A stretch of 64,000 nucleotides of DNA from Bimastos eiseni (Eukaryota > Annelida > Clitellata > Crassiclitellata > Lumbricidae): contig OY365819.1 in NCBI GenBank assembly GCA_959347315.1, forward strand, positions 22,896,589 through 22,960,588. The letters run 5' to 3'. This document shows, piece after piece, positions 48,547 to 57,057 of the stretch. Every line of letters begins with the position of its first letter. Position 1 is the first letter of the stretch. The notes under the pieces are model-generated. The model saw only the letters and a program-made list of their open reading frames with translations, did no database searches and was not told the origin of the DNA. The position numbers and the translations under genes were made by a program.

Positions 48547-51500
48547 CTTGCATTGATTTACATTATGTCACAATGTCTCCATCTTCCAATTCAAGATTAT
48601 GTGTTCTCAACACGTGCCTATTGTTACGTCTAGTCTAATGCCCCATGCATCATACTCTGCCTTCTCCCAGCTTCTTTGACCCTATTCAGGTGGACTGACC
48701 TAATTGTCTGCCTCTCTAGGGGCGCATAAGACTTGGCACGTACCTGAATTATATTACACAGTTCCATTAGTCAGTGCACCTCTATTCAAATGACTGAGTC
48801 GATCGCTTGCATTTCCATTAGCTGTTGCAGGCGGCAGCTATTACTATGCATAAGGCTGGACTTCCTTGGACTTGAAAGGCCACTGACAGGAGGAAAGTGC
48901 CTATTCATTGGCAGTTTGTCGACAAACTGGTCCTAACGGAGCTATGCCTTTAAGCAGGCACTATGACTCACTCTGCACAAGACCCATGTTGACATATTCC
49001 CACAATCTATACTAGCACACTGCGTGGTCTCACCACTGGTCTGAAGAAACCATTGGCTCGACGACACGATATGGGAAGGGAACGGTATACTGTCCTTTAC
49101 AGACCCAGTGATGTTGCAGTTGTCATTTTGCTTTTATACACTGAAAATAATATTATAAAATAAAAGAAATAATTTTTAATATTGGCGCCGATTATCTTGC
49201 CGATATCCGATTTTGCTGATATCTCTATAATCGGCCGGCCGATTAATCGGTACAGCTCTAACTTCATTGAACTCTTCTCTCACAATATCTCTAAGGTCCA
49301 GTCCATTCTCAATGCGGCTGCCCGACTAATCGGTGGAATTCCAAAATTTGGTGAAATCTCTTCCTTCATTCGTGAATCCCTTCACTGGCTCCCTGCACCT
49401 CAACGCATTCATTTCAAGACCCTTGTGTGGAGGCGTAACTGTCTCGTTAAGTTTGCCCCCGCCTACCTTCTGCCTCTCTGCACTAGGGTCTCCTCTATTT
49501 TGCACCAGGTTTCCCTTCATTTCTCTGCCTGCAGACTTCTGGTGGTTCCCCGCATGCGCTCTTCTACGACCAAATCCAAGGAGCTTTGCTATGTGGGTCC
49601 CACCAGCTGGAACAGCCTCGCCTTTCCTCTTCGGAATGAGCTGCTCTCTCTCCCCTGTGCCTTTCGGAAGTGCTGGAAGACTTTCTTTTTTTCTGTTTAG
49701 CTTTGTGTTGTCGTGAGCACTATATAAATGCTTAATTACATTACATTACTCTGTCAAACCTGGGACTAATATGGAAGGGATATGAAGTCAACAAAAACTG
49801 AGTCATTGACCTAGATTATTCATGTGACTACATCTGGGACTTTTGGAGGACAAATCTTGTTTTAGTTAACAAAATAAAATGACCTAATATATAGAACTTG
49901 CAATATAAATAACTTACAATAACATATGTGTTTAATGAAAGATTGTTTGACTGGAGTAGCATAATTTTATATGAACTTTTCAGTGATTATACATTCAAAT
50001 TTAAAGTGACATCCGAATACCAGGATGTCACTTTACTTATTGCATTGCAGATCACAGACATTGCCTGCAGTGAATCAGAGAAGACGATCACTGATTGGCC
50101 GCCACACAGCCGCTTCACATCCCTTCCATATTAGTCCCAGGTCGAACACAAAACTTCATATCATTAAGGTATGCCATTAAAATCTACTTGACACATTACA
50201 TTACTTTCACTTTGAAAGAAGAAGCACTTAAATAATGCCTCATAAACAAATAGTCCTTACTTTTATCTAGTTCTGCATGCGGTTCACCCAAACTTAGAGG
50301 AATTCGGAAGCCAAAAGGATCATCAGAGTCGAGAAGTCTCATTAGCTCTTCATCAGAAATGTCTCTTGGCTCTGGCAGCTGGTGAAAAATACATGCAAAA
50401 CACAGACTGACAAAATATTCCATTTGAAGTAAATCACAGCGACACTTATGCACAATCTAGCAATCTTAATGCAACTGAATCGTGCCGATATACTTAGGCA
50501 AAACAACATAAAGGTCCGACTGAGAGCTGGCTAGAAAACAAGGCTGGCACAAAAGACTTGTCTATAATTTTTTTGTCTTACTTCAAATTGGAATTCATAT
50601 ACAATAATAATAATAATAATACAAGATAATAATAAGCCAGTTCACACTTAGTTCATATACAAACCTGTTTGCTACATGACCTTTTGCGTGCCCCAATAAT
50701 AAAGAAAAAATCTTCTTTTATAAATGCCACATTGTGTTTCTTTATCTTTTACACCAAAACAAGTGATGTTCCATTAATAATGATGTTGGGTCTGCCAAAG
50801 TTCCGGATAAGACAGCTTCAATCCGTTCTCAACTGTGCTGCCCGAGTAGTTGCCAAGCTGCCAAAATACTCGCATATTTCAGGCTATATGCATGACACAT
50901 AGCCCTTGAGGATAGGATCACATTCAAGATCATACTCATGGGACGGACATCAGTGGTCGGCATGGCTCCAGATTACATCAGAGAGCTCTATCTTCCCGTC
51001 TCCAGCCAGCCAGGTCGTCGATCCTTGCAGCCCATGGGACTTGATGGACCCGCGCTCCCGTACATCGATGCGGACAAACCATGCCTTCTCATGCATTGGA
51101 CCATCATTCTGGAGGAACGCTCTTCCTTTACAACTTTGCAACACTGCACTGCTTGCAGCCAACTTTTCTAAATTACTTAAATCGCATTTGTTTAGATCTG
51201 TTGGGTAACTACGTTTAGCGCCTTTGAGAGGTTCTTATAGGGCGCTATATAAATAGCCTAATACATACATAATACATGTCAACAGTTTGTGATAAAGTAA
51301 TGATCTATGTTGGAAACGTTCAATTTTAACAGTTAATTTTAAAATTTTAATCATTCCCTTTCTTTGCTTATGCTACATCAATTTACACCATATTTTGCAG
51401 ATTTTATTTAACATGATGTAGGATACTGCACATATAACGTTTAATCTTCTAGCAGTTTCTGATAAACGTTTAGGGGTGTACTTTTCATCAAAACACAGTG

Positions 51501-54500
51501 TAGTACACCTTCTGTATAGTGCCTTATCTTGCAGACTTTCTTTTATATGTATCACTTCGATCATCCATTTGTTAGTACGGCATCAACTGTCAGAACCGAT
51601 ACTTTATTGATGGGATTCTTAATACTTTTTACACGTATGACTTCAACTGACTAAACCACATCAAATATTCGTTTATTTACCAGCATTCACCAGTAAACTG
51701 GTGAATGCTGGTAAATAAACGAAAGATGCGAAGTCAAACACTAGTTTAAACACTTCTACACAAGCTCTTCAGAAGCTTTGTAATCATGCGATCATGTACT
51801 GCATCAGAGGCTTTTCAATTCAACAAAGCAAACCTGACTTTTATCCTAACTAAACTTTCCAGTTATAAGTATCATTCAGATCTGACAGTTTACCACCAGG
51901 CAGCCTAGTTCCATTTCAAAATGTGTACACTTTAAATAACCATTGTAGAAACCTCAACTGTTTAACGGCAACAAGGAATGACTAACCGAAATGACAAAAA
52001 AGTATTTTACTGCTTCAGTTACATTTAAAACCGAGTTTCAAGATGACAGTTAAAGGCCAAATGGCTTTTACTCACATTGTTCCCAGTGCAAACATTAATG
52101 AACACTTTCTTATCTCTGTCTGCTTTTGTTTTCAGACAAAATCCTAAAATATAGCATTGTAATTGCATTTCCGTATGGTTCATTTCCCATTAATTGCAAT
52201 AGCAATCAAAACCACACATATACATAACATCTCCTCAGAAAATTGCTTAGAGACACTCCCAAAATAAAGAACACAAGAGCATGATTGAACAGAATGCGGA
52301 CCCATTATGGGTTGGTCGGACACGGTGAGTAGACCAACGAACAAATGTAAAAATAGCGAGAGATGTCTAACTAAATCTACACATCCTTTTGTCTGCCTGT
52401 CAGTCGCCCCATTCGTCTCACCATCTATCCATACATCTTACTGTGAGTCTGTCCAGCCAATCGGTAGTCCATATGTCCACGTATCTGACCATCCGTCCGG
52501 TTGACCATTTTACCGTCCATCCATCCAACCACCCACCAGACTGTCAATCTGTTCGTCTAACCATCAATCCATCTACCTGACCATAAGTCTGTCCCAGCTG
52601 ACCATCATCGGTCTGTTCTTTCAACTGTCCATCCAGAGTATGTCAAATTAATAACTTTGGAGATGGGATTGCTTTTTAATATGGTTAGGTAGAAAATGAG
52701 AAAATGAAAACATTCTATAGGAAGACTCAAAACTCAGCTATTACTGGCAGAAGACTATAACAAATCTAAATTATTGAGGATGCTCTTATGCCCACCAGCT
52801 GAGACATCTCTGTCATATGAAGCCATAAATACATCCTACTATAGAATATGAAGAAAAACAAACTATTTTTAATTAAATCTTACCAGGTTTAGGAATGACA
52901 GAGACGTATTTAGGGTGTGAATGAATCCTGGTTTTGTCTTCATTTTCATCCTAGAATTAAAGCAACAATTGAGATATAAGTAAACTTACAGTTGAGTCAA
53001 TTAAATCATTGCCACACAAACAGACACACAGAAAATATAATCTTGCAAAGAATTATGTGAGTTATATGTATTTGTTAATGTCAGCTATTGTACAATAATA
53101 GCCTGCATGAGTTATAAGTGCCTTAATCTCACTAGTAACTGGTGTGGTTTCTTGCTACTCTCCACTGCAACTCACTTCTCATCAATTAAACTCTATGCCT
53201 TCATGGAATGACATAGCCTCACAATCCATGGTAAGATTTCAGTCGGGGTTCCATCCTCATCCCTTCGCTGAAGACTTCATTATTTCCTAGTGGCTGTCAC
53301 ACTGAGAGCAAGTACTTAATAAATTCTCAAACATGATATGACTGCATTATATATATAATTTGGGGATACACAGCTACAAATTGAAAACAACTTGTAATCT
53401 GACAATCTCTCATGGAGCATTGCAGTTCGGTCCCCGTTCATTTGGTCGCAGATCATTTGGTCGCATTTTAAAAACCACACTAACCCTAACCGTGACCCTA
53501 AACGACCCTCACAACGCATACCCTGACCCTAAACGACCCTCACCAGGGGCGTCCAGGTAGGGGGGTTCGGAGGCAAATGCCTCCAATTTCAGATAGGGCG
53601 GGGGAATTTTTTGCGTCTTTAGGGGCGAATATCTTGCCTTCCTGGCACTTAGGACAGGGGGTTTGCCTCCATCACTCTGGGGGGATTGATACCCCTGACC
53701 CTCACCACATATAACCTGACCATAAACGACCCTTACAACGCATACCCTGACCCTAACTGACCCTCGCCAAGCATAATCGAACCCTAACTGACCCTCACCA
53801 CGCATAACCGACCCTCATGATTCTTAACCTAACGCTATTACTACCGAAGTTTTTATTATTACCGAAGTTTGATACCGCCCTTCTTCCAACATCTTTTGCT
53901 CAGAAGTGCATACACACGCCTCGACGGCGCAATTGCAGTTGCACTGCAGAGCAATGGTGCGTGAAGGACTTGCTCAAGGTCCCTACACAGTGACGTCCTG
54001 GACGAGGCTCGAACCCGCGCGCTCAGCACCCACTGAACGTTACGGGCTGACCGCTCTAACCAATCGGCCACTGTGCCACACCCTAACCAATATGCGACGA
54101 AATGATCTGCGACGAAATGAATGGTCACCTGTAGTTCTAGAGTGTGTCTTCACTATTTTGAGACAACTGATTGAGTAGATGTAACTGGAATGATGCCAAT
54201 ATGAAGAGCCCAATCCAATTGTGACATATTATGAGTGCCACATGAAGAGAGTGAATTGTTTAACAAGAATTAGACTGACGAAGGACAGTGCACGTAATTA
54301 AAGCTAGCCTCCTGTGTGCAGTGTGCTGTGTGCAGCATGAATATTGTAGTCTGGTGGTTATTACAGGGACCATGGCAGAGACATTTTTACCAGGGCATTT
54401 GCCCACTGCTACCCATTCCTCCATTTGGGACAAAACAGGCGTTGTCCGGAACACGGGACGGCCTGGGTCGATTTCAAGACTGTCCTAGCAATTCCTCGAT

Positions 54501-55005
54501 GGTTGGCAACAATAAATAGCCCCTCCGGATTACTCATCTGTTGAACAATTAAAGGTGATCGTGTTCCTCACCGTGGCTTTATAACAAATGTGCCTGATTT
54601 ACATATTAAATAGGCACAGTTTTTCGATGATGCGAATGCACATGGCAACTGGGCAACTTTCGTCGATCCAGCTTCCATTTAAGCATGATTTCTTTCATCA
54701 ATCCAGTTTGCACTTGCACATTATCCTTTTTAATCGATCCCGTCTCCATTTAAGCTACAGTTGGACATCTATTCATGTCAAATAATAAAACACGCTAAAA
54801 TGCACTAGAAGCACCATGGTATAATAAAATACGCTAAAATACACTTTTACCGATAATAATTATGCGTTAAAATAAATTTTTACCTAATTTAATATTTGGT
54901 CACGCTTTCATGCTGCTTTCAGCATCGTCTTACCTGCAGCAAAAGTTTCTGGTAAAATAAATCATCCGCATCACCATTTTCAGCATTGAGCAACTGTGCT
55001 GCCAT
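30133..55005 (-). CDS. PIH1D1: PIH1 domain-containing protein 1 (PIH1D1), split gene
   Basis: PIH1D1 is a subunit of the R2TP complex (with RUVBL1/2 and RPAP3). With HSP90 it helps assemble box C/D snoRNPs, RNA polymerases and PIKK kinases; it acts in cytoplasm and nucleus. Nine coding exons were placed by GT-AG sites, matching phase and homology: 55005-54934, 52950-52884, 52143-52076, 50378-50261, 45452-45309, 44096-44031, 37572-37485, 34787-34644, 30180-30133. They give the order known for the family: N-terminal helix, KVFINVC, FRIPLSLGEPHAELDKSGN, CTAYDVVINPNFY, ALEGLENKYNI, NWRILKNRRFVG, then the C-terminal CS-like half (AEVQLPKV, LSLDIGEDRILL, YHLDICLPFKI) and the stop. The phase between 44031 and 37572 does not match, so at least one small exon there is unplaced. 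Introns hold many transposons. No lesion is seen in placed exons, so the gene looks functional. Confidence 0.95.
30623..31165 (-). mobile_element. L2/CR1-type LINE 3' end
   Basis: Minus frames encode RVLRSAARLVGRIPRFDRVS, a WLPYPQRIAYRV segment and RRAFSLAGPVTWNGLPVSLR, the C-terminal landmarks of these LINE proteins. The 3' end has the gcgctatacaaaa-type tail at ~30640 and an ATT run. It lies in the last PIH1D1 intron, in the gene's orientation. Confidence 0.85.
31430..32925 (+). mobile_element. APE-type LINE: endonuclease and linker, RT lost
   Basis: From ~31720 the plus frame reads RLATWNVRSLRNKF, the usual start of the exonuclease-endonuclease-phosphatase domain, then VTESWH, VVAGDLNLHL and LSDHGLDV (catalytic Asn/Asp/His motifs in order). 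After a single in-frame stop (TAG at 32394) it goes on with the linker (LTPWFDGECRTYWRNARRLE) to ~32920. The whole RT domain is missing. Antisense to PIH1D1, in its last intron. Confidence 0.85.
32926..33310 (+). mobile_element. Second LINE 3' fragment joined to the first
   Basis: A different LINE C-terminus: VRREIGVEMMRL, KQLGFFGHVICDQMELEKEM, KNGWMRYTQKTGM and RLITTVARVQRTD, spread over two frames. It directly follows the endonuclease fragment and has the same orientation. The join at ~32926 may be an insertion or a deletion between two elements. Confidence 0.75.
33311..34500. other. PIH1D1 intron without recognised feature
   Basis: AT-rich intronic sequence; no conserved exon or terminal repeats noticed. 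Confidence 0.4.
34500..34615 (+). mobile_element. L2/CR1-type LINE 3' tail
   Basis: ccatccggaatggcatcc ... gagaggtgctatataaatgc is the typical 3' end of these LINEs. It ends 29 bp before the PIH1D1 exon at 34644-34787 (downstream of that exon's donor). Confidence 0.7.
34644..34787 (-). CDS. PIH1D1: PIH1D1 exon, C-terminal CS-like part
   Basis: Acceptor acttgtag, 48 codons, donor GTAAGT. Contains LSLDIGEDRILLETRSSAYH and LDICLPFKI, aligned without gaps to the PIH1D1 segment that follows LPK. Phase 0 at both ends. Confidence 0.95.
35521..37327 (+). mobile_element. hAT transposon, internally deleted, perfect 8-bp TSD
   Basis: Ends CAGTGCCGTTTTTAGGC and (right, reverse complement) CAGGGCCGTCCTTAG. 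ccatcgac occurs at 35513-35520 and 37328-37335. The coding part runs in one frame from ~35650 to 37035: RGQGYDNGANMRG (DUF4371/ZMYM1-like hAT transposase motif), CETRWESRVESV, and the hAT C-terminal dimerisation block (PVTVATRERSFSKLKLIKNYLRS cut short here). Two in-frame stops lie at 36604-36621. The N-terminal zinc finger and first catalytic region are absent through deletion at the 5' side. It sits in a PIH1D1 intron, opposite in sense. Confidence 0.95.
35710..37035 (+). pseudogene. hAT transposase pseudogene (DUF4371-like)
   Basis: Residual transposase of the element at 35521-37327, ~440 codons against the 600-800 usual for the family. It has no proper start and two stop codons between the catalytic half and the dimerisation half; the frame is otherwise kept throughout, so decay is recent or slow. 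Confidence 0.9.
37485..37572 (-). CDS. PIH1D1: PIH1D1 exon (AEVQLPKV)
   Basis: Acceptor tttatag, 88 bp, donor GTAAGT. Encodes EEPLYVLMKEPAEG then YLVAEVQLPKV, the start of the C-terminal domain. The first base completes a split codon needing 2 nt from a missing upstream exon. Confidence 0.9.
37598..38665. mobile_element. Tc1/mariner-like remnant with internal ~155-bp tandem repeats
   Basis: Left end cagggtgggccaaaaaaagt preceded by TA. The right end near 38640-38665 (gggaggttactaatggtctg) is a weak reverse-complement match. No transposase. The interior has three ~150-160-bp units (aaatggct.attaaccattttg, atgaccttgacct, acatttttaaaatt...). Confidence 0.6.
37952..38282. repeat. Three copies of tgaccttgacctNcaaggtca
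   Basis: At 37952-37972, 38104-38124 and 38262-38282. Each has AGGTCA half-sites in both orientations with the TCA/TNA 5' extension known from ERR/SF-1-type monomer sites. They lie in tandem units of a transposon remnant. Confidence 0.8.
38666..40140. other. PIH1D1 intron sequence with a possible plus-strand exon
   Basis: No transposon with clear ends. Contains the motif gtgaataagctggtgccct at 39342-39360 and the open, splice-bounded frame at 39489-39613. Confidence 0.4.
39489..39613 (+). CDS. Possible terminal coding exon of an unidentified gene
   Basis: A good acceptor (acttgtttttag) is followed by a frame reading SWAEQVVEEVLERGEQSPTL, then DWLKPNINRNQF and a stop. Composition is protein-like (acidic helix then a WLKP motif) and unlike the nearby AT-rich noise. 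I do not recognise the family and found no upstream exon, so it may also be chance or an old retrocopy. Confidence 0.3.
40186..40216. repeat. (TA)n microsatellite
   Basis: Pure TA run; similar runs lie at ~41118-41144, 41426-41441 and 41600-41625. Confidence 0.95.
40217..43540. other. PIH1D1 intron without assigned gene
   Basis: Contains a 134-codon plus frame at 40661-41065 with no motif I know, several TA and CA runs, and the motif gtgaataagctggtgccct at 42836-42854. The latter ends a segment (~42390-42860) with protein-like but unplaced frames. Confidence 0.4.
43551..43740 (-). repeat. Dispersed repeat, copy 2
   Basis: Inverted relative of 11330-11545; starts with atcaatcaatcaa. Confidence 0.65.
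44031..44096 (-). CDS. PIH1D1: PIH1D1 exon (NWRILKNRRFVG)
   Basis: Acceptor ttttctatag, 66 bp, donor GTAAGCC. Encodes WRILKNRRFVGSLPEQNVRS, matching the conserved W-(R)-x-x-KNR-x-F-x-G segment after the PIH1 core. Phase continues from 45452-45309. Confidence 0.95.
44097..45308. other. PIH1D1 intron
   Basis: 44690-45145 resembles LINE/SINE-like dispersed sequence by its composition, but I cannot assign ends. Rest AT-rich. Confidence 0.35.
45309..45452 (-). CDS. PIH1D1: PIH1D1 exon (PIH1 domain core)
   Basis: Acceptor tgatttttag, 144 bp, donor GTTAGT. Encodes CTAYDVVINPNFYERIQK and LTVALEGLENKYNITLD, the core of the PIH1 domain. Split codons join the exons on both sides (A+GT and A+AT). Confidence 0.97.
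45627..45697 (-). repeat. tRNA-like remnant
   Basis: Minus strand has an A-box-like tttggttagagca and a 5-bp anticodon-like stem with 7-nt loop (ctgcttataatgcag), but the B-box (gggtcatagcctc) is degraded and no acceptor stem pairs. A SINE or tRNA pseudogene. Confidence 0.45.
46005..46075 (-). repeat. LINE/SINE 3' tail with (AAT)n
   Basis: gcgccttataaatcgg-type end on the minus strand followed by an ATT run. A related tail is at 35265-35330. Confidence 0.55.
47688..47720. repeat. (AC)n microsatellite
   Basis: Pure CA run inside E4. Confidence 0.95.
47850..48420 (-). mobile_element. LINE 3' fragment inside E4
   Basis: Minus frame 48411-48205 has ATPFCLRSTSSS, a YSGAKLWNSLPEKLKNLPNV segment and KIREHI, the last residues of CR1/Jockey-like LINE proteins. 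Confidence 0.75.
48428..48544. repeat. (TA)n microsatellite
   Basis: Long TA run with a few interruptions. Confidence 0.95.
50261..50378 (-). CDS. PIH1D1: PIH1D1 exon (SLGEPH)
   Basis: Acceptor tttttcaccag, 118 bp, donor GTAAGG. Encodes PEPRDISDEELMRLLDSDD and GFRIPLSLGEPHAELDK, a hallmark of PIH1D1. The split codon A+GT gives Ser. Confidence 0.97.
50780..51260 (+). mobile_element. L2/CR1-type LINE 3' end
   Basis: Plus frames encode RQLQSVLNCAARVVAKLPKY, ISGYMHD and CIGPSFWRNALPLQL, and end with gcgctatataaatagcc. Frameshifted; lies in a PIH1D1 intron. Confidence 0.8.
51668..51723. repeat. Perfect palindrome, 27-bp arms, 2-nt centre
   Basis: Arms 51668-51694 and 51697-51723 are exact reverse complements around the dinucleotide aa. 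Confidence 0.95.
52076..52143 (-). CDS. PIH1D1: PIH1D1 exon (KVFINVC)
   Basis: Acceptor ttttag, 68 bp, donor GTGAGT. Encodes FCLKTKADRDKKVFINVCTG. Phase fits both neighbours. Confidence 0.95.
52390..52640. repeat. Degenerate (CCAT/CTGTC) simple repeat
   Basis: Interrupted ccatccatcc and ctgtcc tracts. Confidence 0.7.
52884..52950 (-). CDS. PIH1D1: PIH1D1 exon 2
   Basis: Acceptor attctag, 67 bp, donor GTAAGA. Encodes DENEDKTRIHSHPKYVSVIP then KP and the first base of Gly, leading into GFCLKTK of the next exon as in other PIH1D1 proteins. Confidence 0.9.
53470..53820. repeat. Short tandem repeat accctaaacgaccctcac...
   Basis: Irregular units of gaccctaaacgaccctcacaacgcatacc. The inverted equivalent is at 61500-61560 and 62095-62175. 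The MITE 53544-53697 interrupts it. Confidence 0.8.
53544..53697. mobile_element. 154-bp MITE with perfect 8-bp TSD
   Basis: Begins CAGGGGCGTCCAGG and ends TTGATACCCCTG; accctcac stands at 53536-53543 and 53698-53705. Same family as 12456-12603, opposite orientation. Confidence 0.9.
53930..54082 (-). repeat. tRNA-derived SINE with CORE-like segment
   Basis: Minus strand: A-box tggccgattggttagagcgg, B-box ggttcgagcct, then gggaccttgagcaagtcc. It shares the gaccttg..caagtc CORE block with the SINE at 24730. Confidence 0.8.
54132..54933. other. PIH1D1 first intron, nothing recognised
   Basis: Unique-looking sequence; a few short frames only. Confidence 0.4.
54934..55005 (-). CDS. PIH1D1: PIH1D1 first coding exon
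   Basis: ATG at 55005, 24 codons (MAAQLLNAENGDADDLFYQK then LLLQ), donor GTAAGA. It matches the F-x-x-LLLQ helix at the PIH1D1 N-terminus. The context aaaatggca is a fair start context. Confidence 0.9.
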
Positions 55006-55673
55006 TTTAAAACTTGTAAACCGGAGATCATCGATCTCTTAAGATTTTGACGACTACTTTAAGTAGCGAATTAGTCACCCAGATTCCTTAGCGACCAATA
55101 TTAATATAAAAAATTTGTCAGCGCCCACAAAAGCCACGTCAGGGAGACCAACTTACTCGCCGGCGTTTACATTATAGTACGAATTTCGTGTTCCGAGAAC
55201 CGATTTAATTGCCCGAGCAGTCAGCCAATATGACCAACGGAATTGTTCTGGCATATGTTCAGGCAAAATCTTTCATTTTTACGGAATTTTGGGTACCCGA
55301 AAACCGATTTCCTTACCCGGGTAGTCAGCCTCGGGCGGGTACGTGCCCGACTACCCAGGTATACTGAGGTAGGTTACCCATGCAGGTAACGCTGCCCATG
55401 TTGGGCCGTTGACAGCCTTATTGAGTGCTTACTCGTGATCACGATGTAGTTGGCGATATGAAAACGATCGACAGGTCATTTTAAAGATATTCTGCTGAAA
55501 CTAGGCATTTGCACTAGTCGACCAAACTGAATGGAATAAATTAACTGCCGGCCTTCATTCGTAAATCTTCAACATCGTCGTCTTAAAATTAGCCTTTAAT
55601 TATTTTGATTAGACTTCCCTGTTACGTGCATTTGTCCAAGATTCAGTTTGTTTAGGCGCGTTATAATGACAGT
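55006..55673. other. Upstream region of PIH1D1
   Basis: No TATA box placed with confidence. 55310-55380 has gggtagtc/gactaccc inverted repeats that look transposon-derived. Confidence 0.4.
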
Positions 55674-55835
55674 CAGGGCCGTACCGAGGGACGCAACGGG
55701 ACTGCGGCCCAGGGCGCAAATGTGGAAAGGGCGCAAATTTCAGGATGGAATAACAATTAATCCATAAAATGCACTATTTTCAAAATGTGGGGCGCCAAAT
55801 TGATGCTAGGCACAGGGCGCAATTATAGCTCGGTA
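55674..55835. mobile_element. CAGGGCCGT-type MITE, right end degraded
   Basis: Begins CAGGGCCGTACCGAGGG and is an inverted relative of 61882-62050 (shared cataaaatgcactattttcaa). The right terminus (gctcggtac) is truncated and no TSD is visible. Confidence 0.75.
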
Positions 55836-55852
55836 CTATACAGCTTAAGTTA

Positions 55853-55885
55853 ATAAATAATAATAATAACAATAATAATAATAAT
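55853..55885. repeat. (TAA)n microsatellite, 5' flank of RLE-LINE
   Basis: aataataataacaataataataat directly before the LINE. Confidence 0.95.
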
Positions 55886-57056
55886 CTACTGATCCTTAGA
55901 CATTCGATCGGCTCGCCTAAACTCATGCATTTATTGAGATGCACCCCTTGCCACGACCACCCGCGTCTATGGGCTTACGACGATCTACAGCGAGGAGGGA
56001 TCGAGCGAATCTTCAACATTTCGATGACCGATGACCAATGGGGTCAGGCCACTCTCCCGATCACGATGGGAGGACTGGGAATTAGGAGGGCGTCCTCGCT
56101 GGCACTTCCCGCCTTTTGGCTTCCGCCGCGGGCACTCTCCAGATCCAGTCCCTCATCTTAGAATCAGCAGCGGTGAAATCGGACTCGGCATGCGACTCGG
56201 CGATGTCTACCTGGCTTCAACTTACCGAAGCTTCTGCCCCGACGACGCCAGGCCATAAACAAGCCCACTTTGACAGACCGCTGTTAAACGCGGTTCTGTC
56301 TGCACTAGAAGAAAAGCTACAGGATCCCTACGACCAGGCGAGACTAAGGGCCTTGCGGTCACCACACGCCTCGGACTGGCTATACGCTCTCCCGCTCGTT
56401 TCTCGCGATCTCAGACTGGAGGACGATACCGTGAGGGTGGCGGTCGGCCTACGTTTAGGGGTGGCCATCTGTGAGCCGCACACCTGCGCATGCGGCGCCT
56501 TCGTCTCAGCCAGAGGCGCACATGGCCTGTCCTGTTCATTGGGTTTTGGCCGCCAAACAAGACACTGTAATATCAACGACCTTATCCATCGCAGCCTCAA
56601 CAGAGCCGGTATTCCAGCAGTCAAGGAACCGTCAGGTCTTTCCAGATTAGATGGAAAGAGACCGGACGGGCAGACCCTGATACCGTGGAGTGGGGGGCGG
56701 ACCTTACTTTGGGACGCAACTGTGGTGGACACAGTGGCCGCTTCCTATATCCCCGAAACAGCTTCCACAGCTGGAGGAGCGGCGGAGATAGCAGCCACAA
56801 GGAAACACACAAAATATTCTGAGCTAGAGAAGAAATACACTTTTGTTCCAATCGCTATAGAAACCTTTGGTCCCCTCAATAGTGAGGGCCTCGCCTTTCT
56901 TTCTGAGACTGGACGCCGACTTTCGACAACTACCGGTGACACCCGAGAGACAAACTTCCTTTTCCAGAACTTGTCGGCATTGATCCAACGTTTCAATGCG
57001 GTGGCTTTTCAGGGCACCATGTCAAGATTACAGTCCACTGACAAGCGGCGACCCAG

Positions 57057-57057
<1 letters not shown>
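55886..57057 (+). mobile_element. RLE-LINE family A, plus-strand copy between TAA arrays
   Basis: Starts inside the RT thumb (LILRHSIGSPKLMHLLR) and is then nearly open to its end. One frame change near 56116 is followed by one frame to the stop at 57060. That frame has the Cys/His segment (CACGAFV, HGLSC, RHCNIND), the nuclease core (KRPDGQTLIPW, LLWDAT), KYSELEKKYTFVPIAIETFG and RFNAVAFQGT. It is very close to the copy at 3354-4783. (TAA)n bounds it immediately on both sides. The ~70-nt 3' terminal segment seen in minus-strand copies is mostly missing. Confidence 0.9.

Larger units (their letters stand above)
46900..49260. mobile_element. E4: hAT-like element, 15-bp perfect TIR and perfect 8-bp TSD
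   Basis: Begins TAGAGCTGTACCGAT and ends ATCGGTACAGCTCTA. acttcatt stands at 46892-46899 and 49261-49268. Subterminal regions repeat gccgat. The interior has a LINE fragment on the minus strand (48411-48205, SGAKLWNSLPEKLKNLPNVY), a CA run and a TA run; no transposase. Its TAGAGCT ends relate it to E1. Confidence 0.95.
46556..49740 (+). mobile_element. L2/CR1-type LINE 3' half, split by E4 (pieces 46556-46899 and 49269-49740)
   Basis: First piece encodes the RT thumb (LNLSKTQYIWLGG, VQDLGLFLDPTLSLSGHI, RQALSLHAVSTLVHALICSR, VDFGN). The second continues VQSILNAAARLIGGIPKFGE, LHWLPAPQRIHFKTL and ends with the tail gcactatataaatgcttaat. Removing E4 and one TSD restores colinearity. Confidence 0.9.
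53423..54131. mobile_element. TIR element with doubled catttggtcgcaga termini
   Basis: Left end 53423-53468 and right end 54089-54131 are inverted copies holding two direct repeats of tcatttggtcgcaga. Inside are a ~30-bp-period accctaaacgaccctcac repeat, a MITE and a SINE. No TSD is clear and no protein is coded. Confidence 0.65.

Noticed and set aside
53470..53820. Interstitial telomere because of accctaa motifs
   Set aside because: The unit is about 30 bp (accctaaacgaccctcacaacgcat), not a run of TTAGGG; only single ccctaa words occur.
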